64,000 nucleotides of DNA from Branchiostoma lanceolatum (GCF_035083965.1 NC_089724.1:34352722-34416721); one strand, 5' to 3'; counted from the stretch's first letter, positions 23,640 through 34,940 are shown. Made by a program: numbers and translations. Notes: generated from the sequence alone by a model not told the origin.

Positions 23640-24560
23640 CCATGTCTACCAAATACTGCAAGCGTGAAAGTTCCGTCAGGTACTACTATAGATTTAACTT
23701 TCTTTTGCTTCAATTGAATAATTCATCGGTCGATCGATGTTCCTGTCTTTCTCAGTTGCATATATCACATGGTAAAGTATGAGATAAGACTGTTCTTGTG
23801 CAGAAGATACGTATGTCACATACCATCGAATGCTTTATTCATCAAGACATCGACAATTGCAACTGCTGTTACGGATTAATATATCATGAATGATTGTATA
23901 TTCATGAACAAATTTTAGTTGAAATTTGCCAGTGAAACTTTCACTACATCATTTGGTTTACTTTTCTGTACCACTCCATGGCTCAAAGGTATAGAATTGT
24001 ACTATCTCTCAGTGTCAGTCTACATCAAATCATTAGTAGCTAATACAACAAAACTCAGAAGCAATAAACACTGCCTAGACATCGATCGATACAATAATAT
24101 GCCATCCAGTGTCCTCCTAGAAAAAATGCTATTGAAAGATAAGTACCATTCATTGACAGCATGTGCAACTTGTAACGAAGAAAGAATTGAATTTCTCAAT
24201 AATTCAGATATCAAAGTGTAAGACTAGCTATAGTGCACACATTACCCAAGACAAGTACAAAGACGTTTCATGTTCTTATGTCATGCCCTTACACAATTTA
24301 TGTCTATCTAGGCTAATACACATATTCATATAATTCCAGGCCAAAAAAAAACAAACACGCAACATAAAGACTCAAGAGCCACGTGTGCTGTATGCCCCCA
24401 TTGTGCATTATACAATCTACATTATACAGATTGGTATCTAAGCGAAACTAGATTAATGTTACTGGCCAGCGATCGTATACAACGTTTTGCTTTACTTTGG
24501 ACCTGCCACAATTGTTCTGTTGGGTAATTAACTTTGATTTTTTGTGTCCTTTCTTTTTAC
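23640..24560. other. No exon recognised
   Basis: This lies downstream (minus strand) of the FN3-like gene's last visible exon, so it should hold an intron or the next part of that gene. I could not support a further exon. The plus-strand frame 23919-24221 has no splice context. Confidence 0.4.
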
Positions 24561-24831
24561 CCACTGCCTGGATAGGACAGCACGAAACTCCCAGTCGTGC
24601 ACAGCCCGGCTTGGTTGACAGCAGTGATGACGACATGATGCTCTTTGTTGCTGTCCACACCGTCCAGGCGCATCTCGGTCTTCTCTGTTTCTCTCCACTG
24701 CATGACGTCAGTTCCGGCTGCCTTGGTTCCCATGGAAACCTCGTACACGAGGGAGGAGTTACTGAGGAACACGCCTGTCCAGTCGAACACCATCACTCCC
24801 TGCTGGGGCCACCAGCTCCGGAACCTGTTTC
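24561..24831 (-). CDS. FN3-like repeat protein, exon (last one visible)
   Basis: The acceptor '...ctgtccacag' precedes GAAACAGG, and the exon joins in phase to 25343-25547 (G plus GA gives Gly). It reads NRFRSWWPQQGVMVFDW, then VYEVSMGTKAAGTDVMQW, then HHVVITAVNQAGLCTTGS. This is the W...YEVSxGT...Vx(W)...Y/HxVxxxAxNxAGL pattern of fibronectin type III-like extracellular repeats. The donor is GTAAAA after SYPGSG, leaving phase 2; the continuation of the gene to the left is not found. Probably secreted or cell-surface. Confidence 0.8.
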
Positions 24832-25004
24832 CTGTGGACAGGAACGAACATATTCATCAATACAGGAACGAAAATATGGTGCAGATATGCCATATATATC
24901 CTGATTGTGTTCTTTTCTCACAAACATTCAACTCCACCATAAGTGTAACACTTACTTCATAAGTACTAATTGGAACTGCTACTATTTTATGTAGGGTTGG
25001 TATG

Positions 25005-25240
25005 GTGATGGGCAAGTGAGTAGAGCGTTTGTATTTCATTCGGTAGGTCGTAAGTTCGATCCCCAACCGAGTAGGTATTGCAAATACTGTTTTCTCTAAT
25101 TAGCACCCAGCATTAATTTGGGAATATAACTCCAAACCAGTAAACTAGCCCACTGATGTGCTGCTTGCACAATATTGTGCGGTCCAATAGTTGGGCGCCA
25201 CCCTATGCACCATGACGTGTGGGGCGGACTTTAACCTAAC
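25005..25240 (+). repeat. tRNA-derived SINE, family 2, plus copy
   Basis: 'gggcaagtgagtagagcg' fits an A box and 'gtaagttcgatccccaac' a B box. The tail words 'tagcacccagcattaattt' and 'gggcgccaccctatg' recur in the minus-strand copy at 49475-49752. The copy lies in an intron of the FN3-like gene. Confidence 0.75.
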
Positions 25241-25342
25241 TTTAGTATGGTGTATTCTAAAGGCAATACTTACTTAATTGTAAGTAAGTATTCTAAAGGC
25301 ATTGGAAAAACCAATTGTAATAAACCCTGGGACAGAACTTAC

Positions 25343-25547
25343 CCATTACCAGCGGTCGCTCAATCTCCACATAAATGTCTGAGGTAACGTCATCACTGAC
25401 CATGCCCCCATGATTGACAGCCCTGACGTGTACGTCATACCTGTTGTAGCCGTGCAGGTGGAGCCCTGAGAGGGTTGCGTGAGTCTGTCCGTTCAGACCA
25501 ACATCGATCCAAGGGAAGTCAGTCAAACCAGGACCAGTCACACGGCA
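25343..25547 (-). CDS. FN3-like repeat protein, exon
   Basis: The acceptor '...ctttccctgacag' precedes TGCCGTGTG, and the donor is GTAAGT. Translation CRVTGPGLTDFPWIDVGLNG, then HGYNRYDVHVRAVNHGGM, then DIYVEIERPLVM. It supplies the second half of an FN3-like module whose first half is the 25749-25884 exon (phase 0 join, NYQ-CRV). It ends in phase 1 and splices cleanly to 24561-24831. Confidence 0.82.
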
Positions 25548-25748
25548 CTGTCAGGGAAAGCAAGATACATAGATTTAGAATATTTATAGGAGACATTCTA
25601 TGACAAAATAAAGCTAGTGAAATTTTGCTTAGTCTACAGCCATGTTAGAAATATTGCTTCAATTAAAGATCCCGTTAAGTACGTGGTTGACAGTTTGTTA
25701 AGAATTGAGTGAAGCTACTTGACAGGGCCTAGATATGTTTTTCGTTAC

Positions 25749-25884
25749 CTGATAATTCCGTATGCCAGTTACATCAAAGAACCCTTCCCATGACAGGTGG
25801 ATGACGTCATTAGTAGACTGATGGAAGGCGCGGGACGGGTAGTAGGACTGGGGCTCACTCATTGTCTCTACAATGGCGTGGTCA
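25749..25884 (-). CDS. FN3-like repeat protein, exon (block II copy)
   Basis: Acceptor '...tttgtaccag' and donor GTAACG. It joins in phase 2 to the preceding exon (AG plus T gives Ser): SDHAIVETMSEPQSYYPSRA, then FHQSTNDVIHLSWEGFFDV, then TGIRNYQ. The LSWEGFFD...Y segment is the start of an FN3-like module. The paralogue at 26933-27068 differs at only a few residues. Confidence 0.82.
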
Positions 25885-26111
25885 CTGGTACAAAGGGAAC
25901 AAACAAGTCAAATACTCGTGGCTGAACAAAATCTTTTCCTTTCACAATTTGTGTTTAGTCACCGGTCTAAGATTCATTCATGCTGTGCTGTTCGATGAAT
26001 ACTTAAATTGTAGAAATCACTAAGTTAATGCTTTACTCTAAAACATGCCCAGCTGCAGCTAGCTTTGTTTTCGATATGTTGCAGAAAGCTTGTGATGTCT
26101 AGCCAGTCTAC

Positions 26112-26304
26112 CTGTTTGGCGGCTGAGTGACAATGGTTACGCCGTCTGACGTCAAGTGTGACGTCATCCCTGCGTAGTTATGACAGCGGAGAGTGGAGTA
26201 GACAGTATCGCCGTGGGTCAGGTGACCGGAAAGGTCAAAGGTGGCGCTGTAGAGTGATGGCTGCTGGGTAAACTGCTGGACCTCTCCTGATCCTGGACCC
26301 AAAC
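26112..26304 (-). CDS. FN3-like repeat protein, exon (block II copy)
   Basis: Acceptor 'ttgcaacaag' then GTTTGGGTCC; donor GTAGAC. It encodes GLGPGSGEVQQFTQQPSLYS, then ATFDLSGHLTHGDTVYSTLR, then CHNYAGMTSHLTSDGVTIVT, then QPPN. This is the back half of an FN3-like module. Entry phase 1 fits the upstream exon 27686-27794 as well as 27289-27481 does, so the two copies could be alternatives. Confidence 0.78.
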
Positions 26305-26633
26305 CTTGTTGCAAAGGAGAATATCCAGAAGAATAAAGGAAATTACACAAAATGCTTTTTTTCCATTTCACAAAAATATCACATAGAAAGAGAAAAGAAA
26401 TAGACTCGGAGAACTGATACAAACGTAAACCACGGATATATTTTCAAATTCATGATACAGATTACGATGGAATATTCATGAAATTGAAACAAAACTTAAA
26501 ATTACAACGTGAGTATACGTAATATGCATCATATGAAATCATAGATTGATGACAAATGGCGAAAAAGTATGACAGAATTAACATCCGACTAAAATTAATA
26601 TGACAGAAATATTGACAAATAAATGCGACAGAA

Positions 26634-26717
26634 TCAGTAGCAAACAAAAAAGCCCAGGAAGTTCAGACCAACATCAATCCAAGGGAAGTCAGTCAAACCA
26701 GGACCAGTCACACGGCA
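26634..26717 (-). pseudogene. Truncated duplicate of the CRVTGPG exon
   Basis: The exon keeps its acceptor and the first 19 codons (CRVTGPGLTDFPWIDVGLN), identical in protein to the 25343-25547 exon. The duplication breakpoint then fuses it to foreign sequence (FLGFFVCY) and a TGA at 26634-26636. The original donor is lost. A transcript using duplicate block I straight through would stop here. Confidence 0.75.
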
Positions 26718-26932
26718 CTGTCAGGGAAAGCAAGATACATAGATTTAGAATATTTATAGGAGACATTCTAAGGTAAATAAAGCTAGTGAAAAATGCTTTC
26801 GCTCATTTTGCTTGGTCTACAGCCATGGTAAAAACACTGCTTGCAGTCAGAGATCCCGTTAAGTACGTAGTTGACATTTTGTTAATAATTGAATGAAGCT
26901 ACTTAACAGGACCTAGATATGTTTTACGTTAC

Positions 26933-27068
26933 CTGATAATTCCGGATGCCGGTAACATCAAAGAACCCTTCCCATGACAGGTGGATGACGTCATCAGTAG
27001 ACTGATGGAAGGCGCTGGACGGGAAGTAGGACTGGGTCTCACTCATGGTCTCTACAATGGCGTGGTCA
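26933..27068 (-). CDS. FN3-like repeat protein, exon (block I copy)
   Basis: Acceptor '...ctgtaccag', donor GTAACG. It reads SDHAIVETMSETQSYFPSSA, then FHQSTDDVIHLSWEGFFDV, then TGIRNYQ. It is almost identical to 25749-25884, with both splice sites preserved. Phase 2 in and phase 0 out. The only phase-compatible downstream exons are the truncated 26634-26717 exon or the intact 25343-25547 exon. Confidence 0.75.
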
Positions 27069-27288
27069 CTGGTACAGAGGGAACAAACAAGTCAAATACT
27101 CGTGGCTGAACAAAATATTTTCATTTAACAATTTGTGTGTAGTCACCGTCTAAGATTTACCCATGCTGCACTGTTTGATAAATGGTTCAATTGTAGAAAT
27201 CACTACGTTAATGCTTGACTCTAAAACATGCCCAGCTAGCTGTATTTTCAATACGTTGCATAAAGCTCGTAATTTCTAGCCAGTCTAC

Positions 27289-27481
27289 CTGTTTGGCGGC
27301 TGAGTGACAATAGTTACGCCGTCTGACGTCACGTGTGACGTCATCCCTGCGTAGTTATGACAGCGGAGAGTGGAGTAGACAGTGTCGCCATGGGTCAGGT
27401 GACCGGAAAGGTCAAAGGTGGCGCTGTAGAGTGATGGCTGCTGGGTAAACTGGTGGACCTCTCCTGATCCTGGACTCAAAC
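27289..27481 (-). CDS. FN3-like repeat protein, exon (block I copy)
   Basis: Acceptor '...ttttcaacaag', donor GTAGAC. It encodes GLSPGSGEVHQFTQQPSLYS, then the same HGDTVYSTLRCHNYAGMTSH tract as the block II paralogue, ending TIVTQPPN. It joins 27686-27794 in phase 1 to give CEVALGLSPGSGE, a natural FN3-like YEVxxG strand. Confidence 0.8.
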
Positions 27482-27685
27482 CTTGTTGAAAAGGAGTTTA
27501 TCCAGAAGAATAAAGGAAATTGCAATAAATGCGACAGAATCACTAGCAAACAAAAAGGGCAGGAAGTACACTAAATCAGTATTAAAAAAACCCCACTTAA
27601 TCAGAATAGATAAGTTATGGGAGCACAGTTTTGTCCGGGTTAGTATGACAGAAGCGATTTATTTCTATGTACAACTCAGCCTCAC

Positions 27686-27794
27686 CTAGCGCTACTTCAC
27701 AGAAATCCACCTCACTCTCGTCATCAGTGACGTTCCAGTGGAGCGTGATGACGTCAGATTGTTGGAAGTCCACGTCTTCTTCATCACCGCCGTC
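27686..27794 (-). CDS. FN3-like repeat protein, exon
   Basis: Acceptor '...ctgttttcgtcag' and donor GTGAGG. It reads DGGDEEDVDFQQSDVITLHW, then NVTDDESEVDFCEVALG. This is the first half of an FN3-like module (HW...CEVALG), with an N-glycosylation site NVT and an acidic linker. Phase 0 from 30272-30451; phase 1 into 27289-27481 (or its duplicate). Confidence 0.82.
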
Positions 27795-28100
27795 CTGACG
27801 AAAACAGACGTTCAATTGTGATGATGTGTGATGGGTACTTTAAGCAGATACAAGAGGCTCAGTCACAGACTCTGGGTGCCAATACCAATTGAAGAAACAG
27901 CGAAATGAAGGCATTTCTTTCAGGTCATGTCAGTGTCCCTCAAGTCGGTTTAGTTTGCACGTCTTACATACATGTCGTAGAGATTATATCCTGGCTGATT
28001 CGGTGATAATGCCGGTAGAGATCCCATTAGGAGTCCGTGAATCTGAAGAAATTACCAATTTGAAAGTTTTAACTTTTCAACCTCGATTCATTCCATATTA

Positions 28101-29249
28101 AACTAGAGTTCCACGACCTCATACCTTCGCCAAATGATTCTAACCTTTATGACTTGTGTATTAGTAGTGTTTCTCATCAATTATAAATCATACCAGTTGA
28201 TTGTCTTAAAATATAACATGTCCAAAGTATGAGCTTAACAAATTATGAGCTCAACAAAGAAGGTTATGCTAATATTTTTCTATTAATTATGCAAATGAGG
28301 CCCGTATTAGCATAAATTGATTCAACGATGTTCACATTCACATAACGTCCCGATGCCAAAAAAAAGTATTAAATGTATGAAATTGCCGTCATTTGCCAGT
28401 GTGGAATTAGAGAAGTTACTCATTGAGTATGCAAATTAGCCCACATTAGCATATTTTCTATCTATAAACATTCCTCTCTTCCTCTCTTCCTTCTCTTACA
28501 ATTTGAATAGTCATATCATGGAACAAAGCGGATTTTTAAAGTTGCCTCATTAATTATGCAAATTAGAATCTGATTTGCATAATTATTGTCCAATCATACT
28601 AAGCATCACACAAGCTATCTACATACCAAAAATCATGACCATACATCAAGCCCATCTTGTTATAGTATTTTCTCATTCATTATGCAAATAAGGTCTTCAT
28701 TTGCATAGTTCATATCAATTAATATTTCTCTCTTCCTCAGTTACATATGTCACATGTTTCAGAGTCCTATCATGGAATTTGGCGGATGTATAAACTTTCC
28801 TCATTTATTATGTAAATAAGATACTGATTTGCATAAGAAGTGTCTAATTATGTACATCATCACTCAAGCAATCTACCTACCAAAAATCATTACTATCCAT
28901 CAAGCCCTTCTTGAGTTATTCCCTTTCAAAGTCAGATGCGAAACCTGCTCCTGCAGTTCCAAAAAAGCCGCTAGGGGGCCCAAACCACACCAATTTGGGG
29001 TCCAAAGATCTATCTACCACTCAAAAAAAAGTTCCATAGCATGTCCAGAATACGAGATATCAAAACAGGAAGTTCCGCTGCAGTACCGTAAGAAGCCGCT
29101 AGGGGGCCCAATATCTAATCGTTTTTAGGTCTCATCAAAACCTACCAACAGACTAAATACCAAGACAATCCATCAAGGCATTCTCGAGTTATCCTCTACA
29201 AACAGACAAACAAACGCTACCCTCTGCATAACCTTCTCGGCGAAGGTAA
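28101..29249 (+). mobile_element. 1.15 kb AT-rich interspersed element with TACCTTCGCC ends, copy 1
   Basis: The left end has 'cataccttcgccaaatgat' and the right end 'ccttctcggcgaaggtaac', so the ends are inverted around ACCTTCGCC. It is nearly the reverse complement of 62381-63540 along its whole length. The interior is built of ~126 bp degenerate units, each with an ATGCAAAT-like word paired with atttgcat (28289, 28429, 28556, 28682, 28810). Open frames inside (for example 28829-29128) are shared with other repeat copies and are not genes. The copy lies in the intron between FN3-gene exons 27686-27794 and 30272-30451. Confidence 0.85.
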
Positions 29250-29254
29250 CAAAA

Positions 29255-29810
29255 GTTCGGCGACCTCAAATCTCCATGAAATATATATTATGCAAATTAG
29301 GCCTACATTTCCATAATTATATTTGACTATTTTCACTGTCACATAACTTCCAAATGCCACAAGTATGACATTCCAGTTATCTACCAATATGGAATTACAG
29401 TGTTTTCTCAATAATTATGCAAATTTGATCTTCATGTGCATAACTTTTATCTATCAATGTCCCGTTATTTCTCAGTTACAACATATGTTGCATTCTTTAA
29501 CTGTCGTACCATTGAACGGAGTGGGTTTATAAAATGCCCCCTTAATAATGCAAATTGAATTCTGATTTGCATTATCACCATTAAAAGTAACACTTAAGCT
29601 ATCCACATAATGGAAACAAGTATACAGGTTTGGTAGTGTACCCCTTTGTGATTGGACCACCAGCTGTTGGGACCTGGGGAATTCTTGTCCCAGATTTGAA
29701 ACTTACAGGTGTGAGCTACCACAACATGCCTAGAATGGAAGTTAAGATTTTCCTCATTACTTATAAAAATTGAGTCCCAATTTGCATAATTTGTCATTCA
29801 TTGTGTACAT
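29255..29810 (+). repeat. Diverged relative of the ATGCAAAT-rich repeat
   Basis: It aligns with 2270-2840 (for example 'aaatgccacaagtatga', 'cagttatctaccaa', 'ccattgaacggagtggg'). It abuts the 28101-29249 element. Sequence to about 30100 may be further degraded repeat, ending in a short CA-rich run (30042-30066). Confidence 0.7.
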
Positions 29811-30271
29811 CTCTGTCTAAGCTACCTGAATAGTAAATAACATGAAAATCTGTTGCTCCTTTCTTCAGTTATACTCCTTAGAAGATTTTGACAAATACGC
29901 CATTGCAGTTCCACTGACACATACCAGGGGGCCCAAAATCGACCTTGACCTATCTCCTCTCAACACCTACCCACATACTAAATATCATTACAATCCATCT
30001 ACACGTTCTTCAGGTATGCTGACTTTAAGTATCCGGGTGACACACATACACACACGCAAACACACACGCAGACACGCTCAAAAAATATCCCCATGAAAAG
30101 TCTTTTTTCACATGGAGATAATAACATGAAATTAAAGATTCATTAATTCGAGACCACCGTAACACATTCCCAGCAACCTGATCGTGATCGCTGACGAAAG
30201 AGACTTCGAGCAAGATCTTTACCGGTAGAATCGGCGATTTTGCCGGATGTAATATGTGACATATGTGATAC

Positions 30272-30451
30272 CTTGATTACGGAGATAACAGGAGGTGTCA
30301 GGTCTACCAGGATTGGGTCCGAGTACACAACGGAACGGAGAGCGGCCTCGTTTTCAGCCACGACTGTCACGTGAACAAAGGAACCGTGATTCAGTGTCGC
30401 GTCTTCATTTTGCGCATGTGTGTTTCTTCCAACGGTCTTGAAGTCTTGTAG
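30272..30451 (-). CDS. FN3-like repeat protein, exon (most upstream one visible)
   Basis: The acceptor '...ttgaactcag' precedes CTACAAGAC; the donor is GTATCA. 60 codons, phase 0 at both ends: LQDFKTVGRNTHAQNEDATL, then NHGSFVHVTVVAENEAALRS, then VVYSDPILVDLTPPVISVIK. HGSFVHVTVVAENEAAL is the F/G-strand pattern of FN3-like repeats, and VDLTPP is a typical inter-module linker. Earlier exons and the signal peptide are not located; they should lie at higher coordinates. Confidence 0.8.
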
Positions 30452-32456
30452 CTGAGTTCAACCTACAAAAATTTAAAAAAAAAAGAATAAACAATAATCA
30501 ACAATGGCAATACAAATATAGTTTGTTTTTTAAAGTTAGAGCCACTTCTCACTATACTAGTTGTTGAAGTCTAAAAGTGAGGTCTACGTAAATGAAAGTT
30601 GCCCCAAAATGATTAAAATCATTGCATATCTTTATCAAGCTGACTAGATCTAGGCAGGTTAATTTGATACAACCTAATGTTGAACTTACTAACTGCAAGC
30701 AGTCATTGTGCAAACATGCATGATTATAGAACTGTATACAAGCAACCGAGCAAAGGCCCCAGAAGCTTTTTTGGCGACGCCTCAGGGGGGGAGCCTATTG
30801 TATAGTACTGCTTTCGGTTTGCCAAATATTCTAGGATTTTCACAAACGCATTCCCTAGGGAATTACTTTTTGGCAACGCCTTGCAGGTATGGCCTTTTCT
30901 ATAGCAAGGACGAAATTCCATTGCATACGGCATAGAAAATGCCCTAGTTTGTATACACTTTTACAGCTGTTTATCGATGTTTGAAATAAAGTTTCTGGAT
31001 GTTGCAATGTATACCCATCCATCACAGCTAGCGCTGTTTCTCAATGTTTCAAACGTTTTTGTTTTTTGTTATCATGAATGACATGCTTGGACTGGCTCTT
31101 CTTTTATTATCATGAGTAAAGTTTGATTTTGAAAGGTAAATAAGTCACAGCTTTCAAAGAAGCTGTCCGGATTTTTGCAAAAGGCAGCAACAACAATATG
31201 TCACTACGTTTGATTGATTTTTCTTACAAGCTTTGCTTCATTCAATAAGAAAATGATATGCTTGACATACGTATAATTCGAGTTATTTTATCTGCATCTT
31301 TGAAGCTTCGAAAGACTAACATAGTAAGGATAAAGAAAGTACACATAGACAAGGCTTTCCGTACACTAAGCACGGTAGACTTTTAAGACGGACTGACTAT
31401 GACTTCGTGATACTGGCTATGCTAACATACATGTTTTTGTACTCTGCTTTGTAGTCCACTTCAGTAAAGTATAAAACAAAGGAAAACACATTTTTGGGAA
31501 TCGTGGCACATAATAACAGAAAACTGTGTCATCAATTACTAGAATAAGTGTTCCGAGTTGATCAGGTGTTGCACTAGTACTCGTATCTTCTTGCAAGTTG
31601 GTGAGAGCGTGCAATCGTATCACAGCTTTCGTACACACTTATTGTTTACAATATTCTTGTGGGGTTTTCAATTTCAATTATGTATATCCACCCCTAGCCT
31701 GTGTTTACACAAGCTCTCTCTGGCGGAGATTAATGACCCCCTTTTGGGGGCGGTATCCGTCGGGCCGGCCGCTAGGAGCGCGAAGTAGTCAGGCTACATC
31801 CACCCCAGGTATGATTAGAATCGTCGTCGGCCAGGTTAATTACCTTGTGTACGATTTCGATATACATATGCAATAGATTTGAATACTATATACACACAAA
31901 ATACATAATGGAATAGACAATATATTAATATATCCGTGGTATAAACATGTAAGTCCGCGATATTTCTAACTAGCGTCAGGTTTTGTCTCGCTGTAGTAGC
32001 GGTTGAAGCAGCGCAATCTATTGGCTTCACATCGTGGCTCTGCTACAGATCTGGTTCTCTCTCGTTCCCTTCCTTTTGTCGACGACACTTGTTGTGTGGC
32101 TCCCTTGCTCGGTCCCGACGTTTCGGACGTCTGCTACGGATCTCCTAGGGATGCAGCTCGTCTCACCGACATCCAGTAGAAGGTATCGATCTGCCGACTT
32201 CCCCACTGACACATCGGTATGTGTAAGATGTGGCAGGAACATCTCGTCGTCATCACTCTCGTCCCATATGGTCCGCCTGTGCAGGTATAGAGACGGAAAC
32301 GGTCGGTGGAGCTGGCTACCAAAATCAGTTAACAAACTGTTTAAAAGAAGCTATGGCAGCCATCCAATCCCTACAAATATTTCAGTCTGTGAAACCGTCA
32401 AATTATGAAATCTTTAAAACTCTATCGGCACTTATGTACATGAAATCACAATAATA
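30452..32456. other. No exon confirmed
   Basis: Expected to be intron or upstream region of the minus-strand FN3-like gene. The plus-strand open frame 32007-32408 starts hydrophobically but has no ATG and no confirmed splice partner. I see no named repeat. Confidence 0.4.
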
Positions 32457-32457
32457 C

Positions 32458-32869
32458 ACCTTTCTCACGCGGCGGACATGATAGAATGAAGACGAGGCCA
32501 ATGACGCAAAGAAGCAAAAATAATGTACAGATTTAGTTTCCCTCCTAAATCACATTAAGTTTTAAAATATGATATCCAAGTATCAATAGTACAACTAATG
32601 TAATGCACAAAAAAGATGCAGCAATTTAGAGCTTCGCTGACCGATCCCATAGTCTCCGCCCTCCTCTGTCAAAACGTAGAAATGCAAAATAAAAACATAG
32701 AAATGCAAATATTTGACAGTCATGCAGCCACTTCCTCATTGGTCGATTCTCTAAATATCAGGTTATCATTGGCTAAACTACTAATTGTGATTGACAGTTA
32801 GGATCGGTCTGATGTTTGCCACAAGGGCCTCGTTTTCATTCTATCATGTCCGCCGCGTGAGAAAGGTCT
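32458..32869. mobile_element. MITE with ~44 bp TIRs (ACCTTTCTCACGCGG)
   Basis: The left end 'acctttctcacgcggcggac' continues as 'atgatagaatgaa'. The right end has 'ttcattctatcatgtccgcc' and 'gcgtgagaaaggt', the exact reverse complement. About 410 bp with a non-coding interior. Confidence 0.88.
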
Positions 32870-32889
32870 ATAGACTATTCCAATATTAC

Positions 32890-32999
32890 CCGAATAAATG
32901 TTCATCGTAGTTGTTCGGCTGCATGTGTTCTACGTGGACTAAGTCGCCATTTGAATGGTCGTAAAAGCATGTGTTGCAGAATCTTACATTCAGGAGCTG
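32890..32999 (-). CDS. Candidate internal exon, unidentified
   Basis: A strong polypyrimidine tract and acceptor ('gttttttttctacag') precede an open segment reading QLLNVRFCNTCFYDHSNGDL, then VHVEHMQPNNYDEHLF. A GTAATA donor-like site follows. It could be an upstream exon of the minus-strand gene, but no phase partner was found and no domain is recognised. A chance frame remains possible. Confidence 0.3.
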
Positions 33000-34680
33000 C
33001 TGTAGAAAAAAAACACCAAAAAAACACAACGAACAAAGATTAATATTGTTATACGCTTCTTTTGTCTTTATTGCCAATACATACCAAACAGAAAACACTG
33101 TAGAACACTAGCCTCTACCAGTCTCTGCGGGTCGCTGGGAAAATAGTAGAAATTGGCCAAATAGAGTCAATTGTATGAAGGGAGTCGGCTACGGAGAGAG
33201 GGTCAAAGAGGCAACCCAGCGGATGGAAATGTTATCCTCCATGGCCAAAGTCCCCCGGCAAATGTTCTCTCTATAGCCGACGCTGTTAGTCTGGTAGAGA
33301 CTAGTAGAACACCGTGTAACCAATCTGTTCCTAGAAATTTTCCGGTCTGCAAAAGCTCTCCAGTAATGAAAGCTATTGACACCTTGTCAAACTTCGGTCA
33401 TGACGTAATTAATTATAAGTATCTGTATCTATATAGCCGGTATAAACGCCATTAGGCGTAACACACCAGCTTCGCAGGCACGCGGCGTGGCGGCAGCAGC
33501 TGGTTATTTTACACCGAACGGTCTGTTATACCTAGTCCGGCCTCCCCTCCCAAAAGAAAAAAAGAAAAGAAAAAAGGGCACATATACCTAAAAGCATTTT
33601 GTTGCAGATATTCTTGTACTATCCTTCCCCTAGGTATATGTAACGAACTAGCCCTCAGGAATGCAATTCACTGGTATCAGTACAGTTATCAGCTATGAAC
33701 AGTAATGTACCTCCCCTCCTGGCTAACCGGCAACTTCCGTCTGACACCCCTTTTTACGACTTCGGCTTCAGTGAACGAACACAATAGGACTCTGATTTCG
33801 ACTGCCTGTGTGGTCGTTTCTATATGCCGGCCGCAGTTTTCCGTGAAAACACGTCTTATACATGTATGCAAACTCTACCTAAAACACACAAACTACCTAA
33901 CCATTTTGGCAAAGGTAAAACAAAATACTAACTGCAAAAACACTACAATGCCACCTAGGTGTCTGGCTGTATGATCATTTCAAACACGACATCAAATGTA
34001 TTCAATTCCACAGTAGACAATGCACCACAGCCAGCCTCATATATTCTTCTACATTTGTATATCTTAAACAGTGAAAATACGAGCGTATAGCATCAGCGCT
34101 GTACATGACGTTGGCTTCAATCATGTACTAGATGCCCGGGTTAAATGTTGACGGTTTGGACAAACTATCACGGCTTCGGCACAAATTCCACAAACTGGTT
34201 ATTCAACACACGGCGTGGCTCAACTAATCGGTAAAATCAAACTTATCGCCTACCTTCACAGGAATCTGTCATCATCTGCATAAGACTAACCAAACATATT
34301 CAAGATTCAATATAGACAAAGTAAAAAATACATCAGCAAAGTATTATAAAAGTAACTGAAATAGCAGTGCCCACCTCCCGCCGCCATGAATGTTCTCCTG
34401 TAGAACTAAAGTAGAGTACACACATGTGCTTGTACGCGAAAGCTTGTACATATCCCTCCGCTTCTGGAGTCAGCTGTAATGCAGTGCTACACCATTGTAT
34501 AAATGACAGAAAAATAAACGTTACCCTGGTACTTACTGCAAAATTATATTGCAATCTGGGAATCATGTTATTAGTTTGAAAACGAATACAAAATCAATAT
34601 TCAATAAGCTTTGAATATGTCTCGCACTTCTTTCTGGCGGCGTTTATATACAATCTGTCCAAGAGGATATTTGGTCTGAT
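33000..34680. other. No gene recognised
   Basis: Between the two divergently oriented multi-exon genes. Short frames only. An A-rich run lies at 33550-33578. Confidence 0.4.
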
Positions 34681-34940
34681 TTCCGTGGGGACAAGTGTAC
34701 TGTAATTCTTGTTTTTTTCACTATAACTTTATGTTCACAGCTGTTTTCACGGTCACCTCTGTACCGTGAACTTATCATCCCAGTGATAAATATGTAGTTA
34801 TTATTTATGATTCCTTCACACATCCGTTCTGTAAATCACTTGCCACCACCGTGAACTTAAACTTCAGTGAAAATGTCCATCAGTCTTACACCGTGAAATC
34901 TTTACTACCGTGAAGATACAGTGAATTACGGTTTTAGGGT
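34680..34940. repeat. Degenerate repeat rich in ACCGTGAA words
   Basis: 'ccgtgaactta', 'accgtgaaatc', 'accgtgaagat' and 'cagtgaattac' recur within 200 bp, some inverted as 'ttcacggtcac'. This resembles a decayed MITE; clear ends are not visible. Confidence 0.45.

Larger units (their letters stand above)
25491..26346. repeat. Tandem duplication, block II (two exons and part of a third)
   Basis: This block is highly similar to 26659-27516 over exons and introns alike. Shared intron words include 'gatacatagatttagaatatttatagg' (split here as gatacatagattta / gaatatttatagg) and 'caaatactcgtggctgaac'. The homology begins at 'gttcagaccaacat' in both blocks. Confidence 0.88.
26659..27516. repeat. 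Tandem duplication, block I
   Basis: Paralogue of 25491-26346 in the same orientation. The words 'aaatgcgacagaatca' and 'agcaaacaaaaa' occur both at 26621-26650 and 27519-27560, marking the outer edge of the duplicated unit. About 270 bp (26347-26620) is present only between the blocks. Confidence 0.88.

Noticed and set aside
23437-23667. Paired open frames on both strands with identical N-terminal translations
   Set aside because: Direct consequence of the palindromic MITE; not genes.
28829-29128. Open frame with cysteine-containing peptide, also present at 62512-62815
   Set aside because: It lies inside the interspersed TACCTTCGCC element, is shared by its copies with frame changes, and lacks gene structure.
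32007-32408. Open frame beginning with a hydrophobic, signal-like stretch (LLQIWFSLVPFLLSTTLVVW)
   Set aside because: No ATG at the start, no acceptor that I trust, mixed composition downstream and no recognised domain. A GTATGT donor-like site at 32218 was not enough.
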